In this document: in pieces, positions 1 through 7,366 of the stretch
Layout: each line of letters begins with the position of its first letter
Numbering within the stretch: position 1 is the first letter of the stretch
Source: Alteribacter lacisalsi
GTDB taxonomy: Bacteria; Bacillota; Bacilli; Bacillales; Salisediminibacteriaceae
Assembly (NCBI RefSeq): GCF_003226345.1
Contig: NZ_PDOF01000002.1
Span: 186,001 to 250,000 of the forward strand
Direction: 5' to 3'
Length of the DNA stretch: 64,000 bases
Notes under the pieces: model-generated
Told to the model about the DNA's origin: nothing
Database searches by the model: none
What the model saw: only the letters and a program-made list of their open reading frames with translations
Program-made: the position numbers and the translations under genes

Positions 1-66
1 AGTAAGTTACTCTCCTCCCCGCTTCCCAACCACTCATTTCCATTTGCACAAATTGTCCGAAAACAG

Positions 67-135
67 TTGCTTATTTGAACTGTTCGTTTATAATGAAATT
101 AAACATATGTTCATAAACAGATAAACAATTGTTCA
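67..135 (+). promoter_or_regulatory. Promoter and probable DeoR operator of the BMC operon
   Basis: A sigma-A-like promoter is visible: TTGCTT at 67-72, a 16-nt spacer, and TATAAT at 89-94. Around and after it lie repeated words: AAACATATGTTCA at 101-113 and AAACAATTGTTCA at 123-135, in direct orientation 22 nt apart (two helical turns), and an inverted relative, TGAACTGTTCGTTT, at 76-89 overlapping the -10. Repeated half sites that straddle a promoter are what a SorC/DeoR-family tetramer would bind, so autoregulation by the adjacent regulator is inferred. Confidence 0.6.
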
Positions 136-160
136 GAACGACGCGAAGCGAGGAAAGTGT

Positions 161-1123
161 ATGGATGCAACAAAGCTAAAGCGGATTGTCCGCGCCGCGA
201 AAATGTACTATCAGCTCGATTACAGCCAGCAGCAGATCGCAGCGGAACTGGGGATTTCCAGGCCGTCAGTGTCGCGGCTGCTCCATGAAGCAAAGGAACA
301 GGGCATCGTCCGCGTAGAGATCATCGATCCTACAGAGGACGCGGAAAAGCTGAGTGATGTGATACGCCGGCGTTACGGCCTTGCTGAATGCATAATTGTA
401 AGCGCATCCAGTCGGGACGACGCCACGATCAAGACCGCCATCGGCAAAAGAGCCGCAGCCTACCTGAGAGATACGGTGAAGGACGGGGATACGATCGGCG
501 CCACGTGGGGAACGACGCTCTATGAAGTGACTCGCCACCTCACGCCGAAGCATGTGAATGGCGTCAAGGTAGTTCAGCTGAACGGCGGCGTCAGCCATTC
601 GGAAACGAACACATACGCCCACGATATTTTAAATCGTCTCGGAGAAACGTTCAGTACCGCACCGCATTTTCTCCCGCTCCCCGCAGTGGTGGATCATCCG
701 GTCGTGAAAGAGGCGATTGTGGCCGACAGGCATATCAGGCGGACGCTTGATCTCGGGAAAAAAGCGAATCTGGCCCTGATCACAGTCGGGGACCGGACCG
801 ACAATTCCTCCCTGGTGCAGGCCGGCTATTTTACCGAGGAAGATCTAAAAGTCCTGAAGGAAAAAGGAGCAGCAGGCGATATCTGCTCCACCTTTATTGA
901 CCGCTCAGGCAGGATCTGCAATGAGACACTTGCAGCCCGCACCATTGGAATTGAGCTTGATGATCTGCGGAAAAAAGAGCGGTCCGTACTCGTGGCAGGC
1001 GGACTGAACAAAGTGGAGGGCATTATCGGGGCACTCAACGGCGGCTACGCCAACGTACTGATCACGGACCAGTTCACAGCAGAGAGCATGGTTGAGCGCC
1101 AGACCGGGGAGGCTCCCGCTTGA
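161..1123 (+). CDS. deoR: SorC/DeoR-family sugar-phosphate-responsive regulator
   Basis: This 320-residue transcriptional regulator has an N-terminal helix-turn-helix at about residues 20-50 (QQQIAAELGISRPSVSRLL) followed by a sugar-binding domain of the SorC/DeoR type (GATWGTTLYEV, later VAGGLNKVEGI near the C-terminus). Length and layout match Bacillus DeoR, which represses deoxyribonucleoside catabolism and responds to deoxyribose-5-phosphate. Here it is the first gene of an operon that ends in deoC, so the same effector is a reasonable inference. The start ATG at 161 follows GAGGAAAG. It probably represses its own promoter through the repeats at 76-135. The family call is firm; the ligand is inferred. 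Confidence 0.85.
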   Translation: MDATKLKRIVRAAKMYYQLDYSQQQIAAELGISRPSVSRLLHEAKEQGIVRVEIIDPTEDAEKLSDVIRRRYGLAECIIVSASSRDDATIKTAIGKRAAAYLRDTVKDGDTIGATWGTTLYEVTRHLTPKHVNGVKVVQLNGGVSHSETNTYAHDILNRLGETFSTAPHFLPLPAVVDHPVVKEAIVADRHIRRTLDLGKKANLALITVGDRTDNSSLVQAGYFTEEDLKVLKEKGAAGDICSTFIDRSGRICNETLAARTIGIELDDLRKKERSVLVAGGLNKVEGIIGALNGGYANVLITDQFTAESMVERQTGEAPA

Positions 1124-1136
1124 AAGGAGGAAGGCG

Positions 1137-1817
1137 ATGAACGAATCTCATCTACGAAAACTGATTCAGCAGGCCGTTGTTCAGACACTTGAAAAAGAGT
1201 CGGGAAGCGCGCAGGAAAATCAGGCAGACACTACGCTAAAGCCCGGGCAGGTTCCGGTTGCCGTATCGAACCGGCACATCCACCTCTCGGAAATCGCGGT
1301 GGAACGCCTGTTCGGAAAAGGGCACCAGCTGACAAAAAAGAAAAACCTCTCCCAGCCGGGACAGTTTGCGGCAGAGGAAACCGTCACGCTGATCGGACCT
1401 AAAGGCCGGATCGAACGGGTCCGTGTTCTCGGTCCGGCAAGAGGTGCTACCCAGGTGGAGGTGAGTCTCTACGACGGCTTCACCTTTGGAGTGACCCCGC
1501 CGGTAAGAAGTTCAGGTGACATTGAAGGAACCCCGGGAATTAAAATTCAGGGCCCGCGCGGCCAGCTAACCATCGATAAAGGCCTCATCTGCGCAGCCCG
1601 GCACATTCATATGCACCCGGATGACGCAGCCCAGTTCGGCGTAAAGGACGGGGATCTGGTTCAAATTATGGTGAACAGTGAACGGCCGCTGACATTTGAC
1701 CGGACACTCATCCGTGTGTCGGAAAAATACAAACTTGAGATGCACATTGATCTCGATGAAGCCAATGCGGCCGGGATCAAGCAGGGAGCCGTGGGCGAAC
1801 TGAAACCAGGCACGTAA
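1137..1817 (+). CDS. pduL: PduL-type phosphate acyltransferase (BMC phosphotransacylase)
   Basis: It converts acyl-CoA plus phosphate to acyl-phosphate and free CoA, which recycles CoA inside a microcompartment. Two PduL domains are seen, each with its metal-binding histidine motif: NRHIHL at residues 45-50 and RHIHMH at 155-160. The first 20 residues form an amphipathic helix (LRKLIQQAVVQTL) followed by a flexible linker, the usual form of an encapsulation peptide. The start ATG at 1137 is chosen because AAAGGAGG lies at 1123-1130; an in-frame ATG at 1092 overlaps the regulator and has no ribosome site. With a two-carbon aldehyde from DeoC, the expected product is acetyl-phosphate. No acetate kinase gene is nearby. 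Confidence 0.93.
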   Translation: MNESHLRKLIQQAVVQTLEKESGSAQENQADTTLKPGQVPVAVSNRHIHLSEIAVERLFGKGHQLTKKKNLSQPGQFAAEETVTLIGPKGRIERVRVLGPARGATQVEVSLYDGFTFGVTPPVRSSGDIEGTPGIKIQGPRGQLTIDKGLICAARHIHMHPDDAAQFGVKDGDLVQIMVNSERPLTFDRTLIRVSEKYKLEMHIDLDEANAAGIKQGAVGELKPGT

Positions 1818-1858
1818 GAGAAGCCTTGTTTTATTTTCCCGAAAGGAGGGGGCAGCAT

Positions 1859-2569
1859 TTGAGAGAGCAGATTGCGGCACTCGTTCAGGAAGCGGTAAAG
1901 GATTTTTTTAGAGGATCGGGGCAGAAAGCCAGACGCAGAAACGTTCTCGTCCTGCTGGACTATGAATCTCTGAATCCTGCGCAAGTGCACGCACATTTGA
2001 AAGCGCTCACAGCGCAGCATAACGTGACGATGTACGCGGGGGAGAGCTGGCGCCAGTCGTTTCCCGAAGCCCGGGCGCTTGAAGAAGCAGGGCGGAAAGA
2101 GCTTACGGAAGCGGCCGAGGCGGAGGAAGTGGTGTACATACCAGTGGCGAGCCACGGATTTCTTGCCAAGCTGGCGCTCACGATCGACGACGAACCGATC
2201 GCGGAGACTGCGATTGCCCTGCAACTGGCGGGACGGACGTTCCTCGTAGCTGACGATGACCTGGTGCTCCGCTCGTACAGACGATTGTTTGCCAGACCGG
2301 CGGTTGAGAAGCGGATCACCGGATACATGCGCCAGGCGAGAGAGGACGGAGCTGTTTTCACGAACCTGGATAAAGCAGTGCAGCGGCTTGGGGCAATGAA
2401 GCCTCACGAGCCGAAACGGCCTCTCGTCCTTGCCTCCCATGTGGAGGAGGCGGAGCGCAACGGGGAAACGGAGCTCGTAGTCCCGGAAAAAACGCTCGTC
2501 ACACCGATGGGGAGGGACCGGGCACGCGAGCTCGGCGTCGCCATCAGAAAAGAGGGGGACCCGTCATGA
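1859..2569 (+). CDS. BMC-associated protein, PduM-like
   Basis: The 236-residue product begins with an amphipathic helix (REQIAALVQEAVKDFF) that looks like another encapsulation peptide. The middle (RNVLVLLDYESLNP, EVVYIPVASHGFLAKLAL) resembles the flavoprotein-like fold seen in some BMC accessory proteins. The C-terminal motif TLVTPMGRDRARELGV matches the end of PduM (recalled as IVTAMARDAANARNI). PduM is a structural protein needed for proper Pdu compartment assembly, so a core-organising role is the best guess. The TTG start at 1859 follows GAAAGGAGGG; an upstream ATG at 1826 has no ribosome site. The stop overlaps the ATG of the next gene. Membership of this locus is certain; the function is not. 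Confidence 0.6.
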   Translation: MREQIAALVQEAVKDFFRGSGQKARRRNVLVLLDYESLNPAQVHAHLKALTAQHNVTMYAGESWRQSFPEARALEEAGRKELTEAAEAEEVVYIPVASHGFLAKLALTIDDEPIAETAIALQLAGRTFLVADDDLVLRSYRRLFARPAVEKRITGYMRQAREDGAVFTNLDKAVQRLGAMKPHEPKRPLVLASHVEEAERNGETELVVPEKTLVTPMGRDRARELGVAIRKEGDPS

Positions 2570-2868
2570 TGATTGGAAGAGTAGTCGGCAGCGTCGTATC
2601 AACGACCAAGGCCGAGAAACTCAATGGAAAAAAGATGCTCGTCGTCCAGCCTCTCGATATGGTCACGATTGAACCGGACGGCAAGCCGCTCGTATCTATT
2701 GATACGGTCGGCTCCGGAACCGGTGAGGTTGTGATGGTCGTAGGCGGAAGCTCTGCCAGGCAGACGGCGATTACGAAAGATACACCTGTCGATTCGGCCA
2801 TTGTGGGCGTGATTGACCACGTGGAAATTGACGGGAAGCGGACCTTTGAATCAGGAGGGAGCGAATAG
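2566..2868 (+). CDS. BMC-P pentameric shell protein (EutN/CcmL family), copy 1
   Basis: This 100-residue protein opens with MIGRVVGSVVSTTKAEKLNGKKMLVVQPLD, the standard EutN/CcmL start (split here only by description), and continues with a VSIDTVGSGTGEVVMVV core and a C-terminal VDSAIVGVIDHVEI strand. Pentamers of this family cap the vertices of the polyhedral shell. It overlaps the previous stop (ATGATG at 2566-2571) and is followed at once by the aldehyde dehydrogenase. It is one of three BMC-P paralogues in this operon. A second in-frame ATG at 2569 is an equally possible start. Confidence 0.93.
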   Translation: MMIGRVVGSVVSTTKAEKLNGKKMLVVQPLDMVTIEPDGKPLVSIDTVGSGTGEVVMVVGGSSARQTAITKDTPVDSAIVGVIDHVEIDGKRTFESGGSE

Positions 2869-4332
2869 ATGAGTATTTCGGAAAAAGATATTCAGAAGCT
2901 GGTCGAGCAGGTTGTTTCCAAAGTGACAGCCGGCGAGCCGGGTGAAGCGTCGAAGGAGTCCTGCGGCTGTGGCTGCGGGGGCAATGCTGACGCTTCGGGT
3001 CAGTGCATCACGCTTGAAAAAGGCGTGTTCGCCACAGTCGATGAAGCCGTGGCAGCAGCCCAAAAAGCAGAAATTGAATTCAGTACAACATCACTTAAGA
3101 CACGTAAAAAGATGATCGAAAACATGCGCGCCGTAAGCCGAAAGCACGCCCGTGAACTGGCGGAACTGGCGGTGGAGGAAACAGGTCTTGGTCGGGTAGA
3201 GGATAAAGTCGCGAAGAACCTTCTCGCTGCCGACAAAACACCGGGCACAGAAGACCTGACAAGCACGACTTACACCGGGGACGACGGCCTCACGCTCGTA
3301 GAGTATGCCCCGCTCGGTGTTGTCGGATCAATTACGCCGACCACAAACCCGGGCGCCACGATTATTAACAACAGCCTCTCCCTCGTGGCTGCAGGCAACA
3401 CGGTTGTCTACAACCCGCACCCGAGTGCGAAGCGCGTATCGCTTCGGGCGATGCAGCTGTTAAACGAAGCCATCGTTGAAGCAGGCGGACCGGCAAACGT
3501 GCTTACTTCCGTTTCTGAACCGTCCATCGACACGAGTGGCGAAGTGATGAATCACACAGGCATCCGCGCACTTGTTGTCACAGGCGGCGGTGCGGTCGTG
3601 AAAGCGGCCATGAGCACCGGGAAAAAAGTCATTGCAGCCGGGCCGGGTAACCCGCCGGTTGTGGTGGACGAAACGGCGATTCTGGAAAAAGCAGCCCGGG
3701 ACATCGTCACCGGCGCAAGCTTTGACAACAACGTGCTCTGCACAGCGGAAAAAGAAGTGTTCGTCGTGGACCGCGTGGCACACAAGCTGAAAACGGAGAT
3801 GACGAAAAACGGCGCCTTTGAACTGAAAGGCTTCCAGCTCGATAAAGTGTTAAAAACCGTCATGGTGGAAAAAGACGGCCACCGTTTTCCGAACAAGGAT
3901 TTCGTCGGTAAAGACGCAGCGGTCATTCTTGAAGCAGCGGGGATTAAAGCGGATCCTTCCGTGCGCCTTCTGATTTGCGAAACAGGAGCTGATCACCCGC
4001 TCGTGACAACGGAGATGCTCATGCCGATCGTCCCGATCGTCAAAGTCCGCGATGTGGATACGGCGATTGCCGAAGCGGTCAAAGCAGAAAAAGGCAACCG
4101 CCACACCGCGGTCATGCACTCCCAGAACGTGACGAACCTGACGAAAATGGCTCAGCGGATCCAGGCAACAATCTTTGTGAAAAACGGACCGTCCGTCAGC
4201 GGACTCGGCTATAACAGTGAAGGTTTTACCACCCTCACAATCGCCGGCCCGACAGGGGAAGGACTCACATCGCCGAAGACATTCACCCGTCAGCGCCGAT
4301 GCGTTCTTGTCGACGGACTCCGGATCATATAA
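2869..4332 (+). CDS. pduP: CoA-acylating aldehyde dehydrogenase, BMC type (PduP/EutE-like)
   Basis: It oxidises an aldehyde to acyl-CoA with NAD+ and CoA; here acetaldehyde from DeoC is the expected substrate. At 487 residues it has the usual family length. An encapsulation-like helix occupies residues 1-20 (KDIQKLVEQVVSKV). The catalytic cysteine is about Cys291 in FDNNVLCTAEKE, and the cofactor region contains PTTNPGATI. An unusual stretch follows the helix: SCGCGCGG plus a nearby Cys, placing cysteines at 32, 34, 36 and 46 in the linker. The start ATG at 2869 directly abuts the previous stop, with AGGAGGGAG upstream. NADH made here has no partner alcohol dehydrogenase in the locus. Confidence 0.93.
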   Translation: MSISEKDIQKLVEQVVSKVTAGEPGEASKESCGCGCGGNADASGQCITLEKGVFATVDEAVAAAQKAEIEFSTTSLKTRKKMIENMRAVSRKHARELAELAVEETGLGRVEDKVAKNLLAADKTPGTEDLTSTTYTGDDGLTLVEYAPLGVVGSITPTTNPGATIINNSLSLVAAGNTVVYNPHPSAKRVSLRAMQLLNEAIVEAGGPANVLTSVSEPSIDTSGEVMNHTGIRALVVTGGGAVVKAAMSTGKKVIAAGPGNPPVVVDETAILEKAARDIVTGASFDNNVLCTAEKEVFVVDRVAHKLKTEMTKNGAFELKGFQLDKVLKTVMVEKDGHRFPNKDFVGKDAAVILEAAGIKADPSVRLLICETGADHPLVTTEMLMPIVPIVKVRDVDTAIAEAVKAEKGNRHTAVMHSQNVTNLTKMAQRIQATIFVKNGPSVSGLGYNSEGFTTLTIAGPTGEGLTSPKTFTRQRRCVLVDGLRII

Positions 4333-4347
4333 GGATGGTGACATGCT

Positions 4348-4809
4348 GTGAGCGCAGATAACCAGTCTCAGACACAGACCGAGGAAAAAAAGAAACCGGC
4401 ACGCCGCGGACGGCCGAAGAAGGCCGTTGCTGAAGCGAAGCCGGCTCAACCGGAAACACCGAAAGCCAAGCAGGACATTACGCAGGAGCCGCCTGCAAAA
4501 AAAGCGGCTGATACTAAAGGAGGAAGAACAATGAACAGAGAAGCACTGGGCATGATCGAAACAAGAGGACTAGTAGGAGCAATTGAAGCAGCGGACGCGA
4601 TGGTCAAAGCGGCGAACGTACAGCTTGTAGGAAGAGAACTCGTAGGCGGCGGACTTGTCAGTGTCCTCGTACGCGGAGATGTCGGCGCAGTAAAAGCAGC
4701 TACGGAAGCAGGAGCTGAAGCCGCCCAGCGTGTTGGCGAACTCACTTCTGTACACGTGATCCCTCGCCCGAACGGCGAAGTGGAAGCCATCATCCCGAAA
4801 TCGGAATAG
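4348..4809 (+). CDS. BMC-H hexameric shell protein with basic N-terminal extension and internal start
   Basis: The C-terminal 92 residues (from [12 protein letters not shown]) are a canonical BMC-H domain of the PduA/EutM type that tiles the shell facets. Upstream, in the same frame without a stop, a GTG start at 4348 would add 61 residues rich in Lys, Pro and Ala ([13 protein letters not shown]), containing an AT-hook-like RGRP core. A strong internal ribosome site, AAAGGAGGAAG at 4516-4526, sits 7 nt (from GGAGG) before ATG 4531. Two products are therefore likely: a short standard shell protein and a tailed version, as known for PduB/PduB'. The short form is the certain one. Confidence 0.85.
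   Translation: MSADNQSQTQTEEKKKPARRGRPKKAVAEAKPAQPETPKAKQDITQEPPAKKAADTKGGRTMNREALGMIETRGLVGAIEAADAMVKAANVQLVGRELVGGGLVSVLVRGDVGAVKAATEAGAEAAQRVGELTSVHVIPRPNGEVEAIIPKSE
4516..4533 (+). promoter_or_regulatory. Internal ribosome binding site and start for the short BMC-H form
   Basis: AAAGGAGGAAG followed by ACA ATG lies inside the open frame that begins at 4348. It is stronger than the site in front of the GTG at 4348 (AAGGATGGTG), so most product should start at 4531. Confidence 0.75.
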
Positions 4810-4820
4810 GCTGACCGTTT

Positions 4821-5654
4821 ATGACGGAATCAATGGAACAATACATCCGCTCACTCGTGGAAAAAAGCGTGCAGGGCGTACTCGCTGATGGCACGGTAAA
4901 CGAAAGCGGCAGACGGGGGCTTGTGATCGGCAACTGGAAAATGAACATGTCGATTGAAGAGGCCGCACTGCTGTTTGAAGGCATGAAAGGTGAAGCGCCC
5001 GCGTGTGACGTGGCCGTCTGTCCGCCCTTTCCTCTTCTTTATCCGGTCAAAGTGATGCTCGCCCAGTTTCAGGATCAGATTGTTCTCGGTGCCCAGAACA
5101 TGCACTGGGCCGATCAAGGCGCCCATACCGGGGAAGTTTCAGCCTCAATGCTGAAAGAACTGGACTGCCGTTACGTGATCCTCGGTCACTCCGAGCGCCG
5201 GCAGGCAGGAGAGACAGATGAGGAAGTTAACCTCAAAGTAAAACAGGCTCTCTCTGAAGGGCTCCAGCCGGTCCTCTGCGTCGGCGAGACGAAAGAGGAG
5301 CGGGAACAGGGACGGAGCGGAGAAGTCGTTATCAGCCAGCTTCACGCCGGTCTTGATGGCGTAGAGAACGTGAACAGCGTTGTTGTCGCCTACGAACCGG
5401 TCTGGGCGATCGGCACAGGACTTGCCGCCACACCTGAACAGGCGCAGGACGTACACCGGACGATCCGGCAGACGCTCACGAATCAGTTCGGCGATGCTGC
5501 AGCCCGCGTGCCGCTTCTTTACGGTGGATCAGTCAAAGCAGACAACGCCCTGAGTCTGGCAGTCATGGATGATATCGACGGCGCGCTCGTCGGCGGTGCC
5601 AGCCTGATTGCAGTAGAATTCAAAGGCGTCATTGACGGATTTTCCAGAGGGTAG
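4821..5654 (+). CDS. tpiA: Triosephosphate isomerase with N-terminal encapsulation peptide
   Basis: It interconverts glyceraldehyde-3-phosphate and dihydroxyacetone phosphate. All catalytic residues are present: Lys40 in NWKMN, His123 in LGHSERR and Glu192 in AYEPVWAIGTG, with the phosphate loop LLYGGS. The protein is 277 residues against about 250 for housekeeping enzymes; the excess is a 32-residue N-terminal addition (MEQYIRSLVEKSVQGVL) that resembles the helices on PduL, the dehydrogenase and DeoC here. Targeting to the compartment lumen is inferred. Its substrate would come from DeoC. A glycolytic tpiA elsewhere in the genome is expected but cannot be seen. The start is 12 nt after the BMC-H stop. 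Confidence 0.93.
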   Translation: MTESMEQYIRSLVEKSVQGVLADGTVNESGRRGLVIGNWKMNMSIEEAALLFEGMKGEAPACDVAVCPPFPLLYPVKVMLAQFQDQIVLGAQNMHWADQGAHTGEVSASMLKELDCRYVILGHSERRQAGETDEEVNLKVKQALSEGLQPVLCVGETKEEREQGRSGEVVISQLHAGLDGVENVNSVVVAYEPVWAIGTGLAATPEQAQDVHRTIRQTLTNQFGDAAARVPLLYGGSVKADNALSLAVMDDIDGALVGGASLIAVEFKGVIDGFSRG

Positions 5655-5713
5655 CCGAGCTGAGCCGTGAGGGCAGTCTGCGCTGTCCGGCTGTCTGTCT
5701 CAAAACGAGGATT

Positions 5714-5793
5714 TTTTGATACATCGAAAGATTTATAGATAAACCCAGAAATTTATAGATAAACCGCAAAACTTACTGAATAAACCAATCTTC
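5714..5793. repeat. Degenerate 20-bp tandem repeat, GATAAA family, upstream of rpiB
   Basis: Units start at 5714, 5734, 5754 and 5774, an exact 20-nt period. Units two and three share TATAGATAAACC; units one (GATACA) and four (GAATAAACC) are more diverged. The repeat fills the 170-nt gap between tpiA and rpiB inside the operon. A longer array of the same word precedes purE (58564-58680). No open frame or clear terminator is seen here. Confidence 0.75.
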
Positions 5794-5824
5794 CTGAAAA
5801 GAAAACCGGAAAGGAGGACACCTG

Positions 5825-6286
5825 ATGAAAAAGAAAGTAGCCATCGCAAGCGACCATGGCGGCTTCGAGCTCAAGGAAACAATCAAAAAGCAGCTCACCG
5901 AGCTAGGATACGAATATCTCGATTTCGGCTGCCATAACGGTGAATCTGTCGACTATCCGGACATCGCGTTCCTCGTCGGCGAATGCGTTGCCACACACGA
6001 CGACTATATGGGGATCATCATCGACGGTGCCGGCATCGGCAGCGGGATGACCGCCAACAAAATTCCCGGCGTACGCTGTGCGGTTTGCTGGGACCTGTCC
6101 TCAGTCATTAACAGCCGCGACCACAACAACGCCAACGTTCTCTCGATCGGCGGCCAGTCCCTCGGGGCCGGCGTAGCCAAACAGATGGTGCAGACGTGGC
6201 TTGAAACGGAATTTTCCGGCGGCCGCCACGACCGACGCGTCACAAAGATTATGGAAATCGAAAGCCGGTTTATTAAGCGGAGCTGA
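5825..6286 (+). CDS. rpiB: RpiB/LacAB-family sugar-phosphate isomerase
   Basis: At 153 residues it matches RpiB in length and start (KKVAIASDHGGFELK) and keeps the RDHNNANVLSIGG motif (His100). However, the catalytic cysteine of standard RpiB, in a CGTGIG motif, is replaced by Asp67 in IIIDGAGIGSG. LacA subunits of galactose-6-phosphate isomerase have Asp at this place, as I recall. Ribose-5-phosphate isomerase activity is therefore not assured. No encapsulation peptide is present, unlike the other enzymes of the locus, so it may work outside the shell or be bound to a partner. The ribosome site is AAAGGAGG. RpiB-like genes are a recognised part of SPU-type BMC loci. Confidence 0.85.
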   Translation: MKKKVAIASDHGGFELKETIKKQLTELGYEYLDFGCHNGESVDYPDIAFLVGECVATHDDYMGIIIDGAGIGSGMTANKIPGVRCAVCWDLSSVINSRDHNNANVLSIGGQSLGAGVAKQMVQTWLETEFSGGRHDRRVTKIMEIESRFIKRS

Positions 6287-6349
6287 CCCGACAACCAAAG
6301 CGGGCCACGCCCACGCCATTGAGCCCGCAAAAGAAGGAAGGTTTTGCTT

Positions 6350-6634
6350 ATGTTTATCGGAAAAGTCGTTGGGAACGTCGTCTGTACACATAAAGATCCG
6401 AGCCTGACAGGCATCAAGCTCATGGTGGTCCATCCGCTGAAAGATGACCTGACCCCAAAAGGCAAGCCGATTATCGCCATCGACACTGTCGGACAGGCCG
6501 GATACGGAGACATCGTATACTTAGCCAAGAGCGGGGAATCGGGCATGCCGCTCAAAAAAGACATGGTCGCATCCGACGCCGGTATTATGGGCATCATCGA
6601 CCACTACTATATCGAAGAAAAAAAGCAGAATTAA
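6350..6634 (+). CDS. BMC-P pentameric shell protein (EutN/CcmL family), copy 2
   Basis: The product starts MFIGKVVGNVVCTHKDPSL and ends with SDAGIMGIIDHYYIEE, both typical of EutN/CcmL pentamers. The ATG at 6350 is chosen because AAGGAAGG lies 8 nt upstream; a TTG at 6344 is too close to that site. It is 94 residues long. Its pore-loop region (AGYGDIVYLAKSGES) differs from copies 1 and 3, so the three pentamers may not be interchangeable. Confidence 0.92.
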   Translation: MFIGKVVGNVVCTHKDPSLTGIKLMVVHPLKDDLTPKGKPIIAIDTVGQAGYGDIVYLAKSGESGMPLKKDMVASDAGIMGIIDHYYIEEKKQN

Positions 6635-6640
6635 CAAGGA

Positions 6641-6753
6641 GCGAAAGGCGGCGACTCCAGCGGGAAAAGCAACAGGCGAAGACCCCGGAGGGTGATTTTT
6701 CCGAGGAGGCTGAGGCGTTGCCCGCGGAAAGCGTCCGCCTGCAGCGGAATTAA
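6641..6753 (+). repeat. GC-rich intergenic repeat element, copy 1 (about 115 bp)
   Basis: This non-coding stretch between two shell genes is highly similar to 31005-31120: both contain GGCGACTCCAGCGGGAAAAG, then GGCGAAGACCCCG, then GAGGAGGCTGAGG, and end GTCCGCCTGCAGCGGAATT. The two ends are partly complementary, so a folded RNA is likely. It resembles mobile-looking intergenic elements I recall from many Bacillaceae genomes. It has no transposase and no visible target duplication. Confidence 0.8.
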
Positions 6754-6804
6754 TCAGCAATTAAAGAAAGATCAAAACTCAAGAACTCAAGGGAGGAAAC
6801 AATA

Positions 6805-7080
6805 ATGAATAACGCACTTGGAATGATCGAAACTAAAGGACTTGTAGGAGCAGTAGAAGCAGCAGACGCAATGATGAAAGCAGCAAACGTAACACTCGTA
6901 GGAAAAGTAAACGTCGGCGGCGGCCTTGTAACCGTAATGGTTCGCGGCGATGTAGGAGCAGTAAAAGCAGCAACAGAAGCAGGAGCAGACGCAGCAGGAC
7001 GCGTAGGTGAATTCCTTTCTGTACACGTAATTCCGCGCCCTCACCAGGAAGTTGAAAAAGTTCTTCCACAGTCTGAATAA
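6805..7080 (+). CDS. BMC-H hexameric shell protein, second copy
   Basis: A 91-residue canonical BMC-H protein ([20 protein letters not shown] ... [12 protein letters not shown]). It is nearly identical in layout to the short form made from 4531, but without any extension. Codon choice is strikingly uniform (GCA for Ala, GTA for Val, GAA for Glu), consistent with very high expression of a major facet protein. The ribosome site GGGAGG precedes ATG 6805. The next gene begins directly after its TAA. Confidence 0.95.
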   Translation: MNNALGMIETKGLVGAVEAADAMMKAANVTLVGKVNVGGGLVTVMVRGDVGAVKAATEAGADAAGRVGEFLSVHVIPRPHQEVEKVLPQSE

Positions 7081-7347
7081 ATGAAACTGGCAAAAGTGAT
7101 CGGAAACGTCGTCGCCACAGTGAAAACCGAAAGTCATCAAAATACGAAGATGATGGTGGTTGAGCCGGTCGACCAGACCGGCGCATCCATCGGCGGATCA
7201 TTTCTCGCTGTGGACGGTGCCCAGGCAGGCATCGGCGACACCGTACTGATTATTGAAGAAGGAGGCTCCGCCCGGGCCATCATGGGCAATCCGGAAGGAG
7301 CTGTGGACGCCATCATCGCAGGCGTCGTCGATCGACTAGAAGAATAA
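7081..7347 (+). CDS. BMC-P pentameric shell protein (EutN/CcmL family), copy 3
   Basis: This 88-residue EutN/CcmL protein (KLAKVIGNVVATVKTESH ... VDAIIAGVVDRLEE) starts at the ATG immediately after the BMC-H stop codon (TAA ATG). No Shine-Dalgarno sequence is seen, so translation should depend on ribosomes finishing the upstream shell gene. That coupling would keep the vertex protein far below the facet protein. Confidence 0.92.
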   Translation: MKLAKVIGNVVATVKTESHQNTKMMVVEPVDQTGASIGGSFLAVDGAQAGIGDTVLIIEEGGSARAIMGNPEGAVDAIIAGVVDRLEE

Positions 7348-7366
7348 ACATCGGAGGTGAGTTCAG

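Noticed and set aside
2869-4332. Propanediol or ethanolamine type BMC
   Set aside because: No diol dehydratase, ethanolamine lyase or glycyl-radical enzyme gene is present; DeoC is the only aldehyde source.
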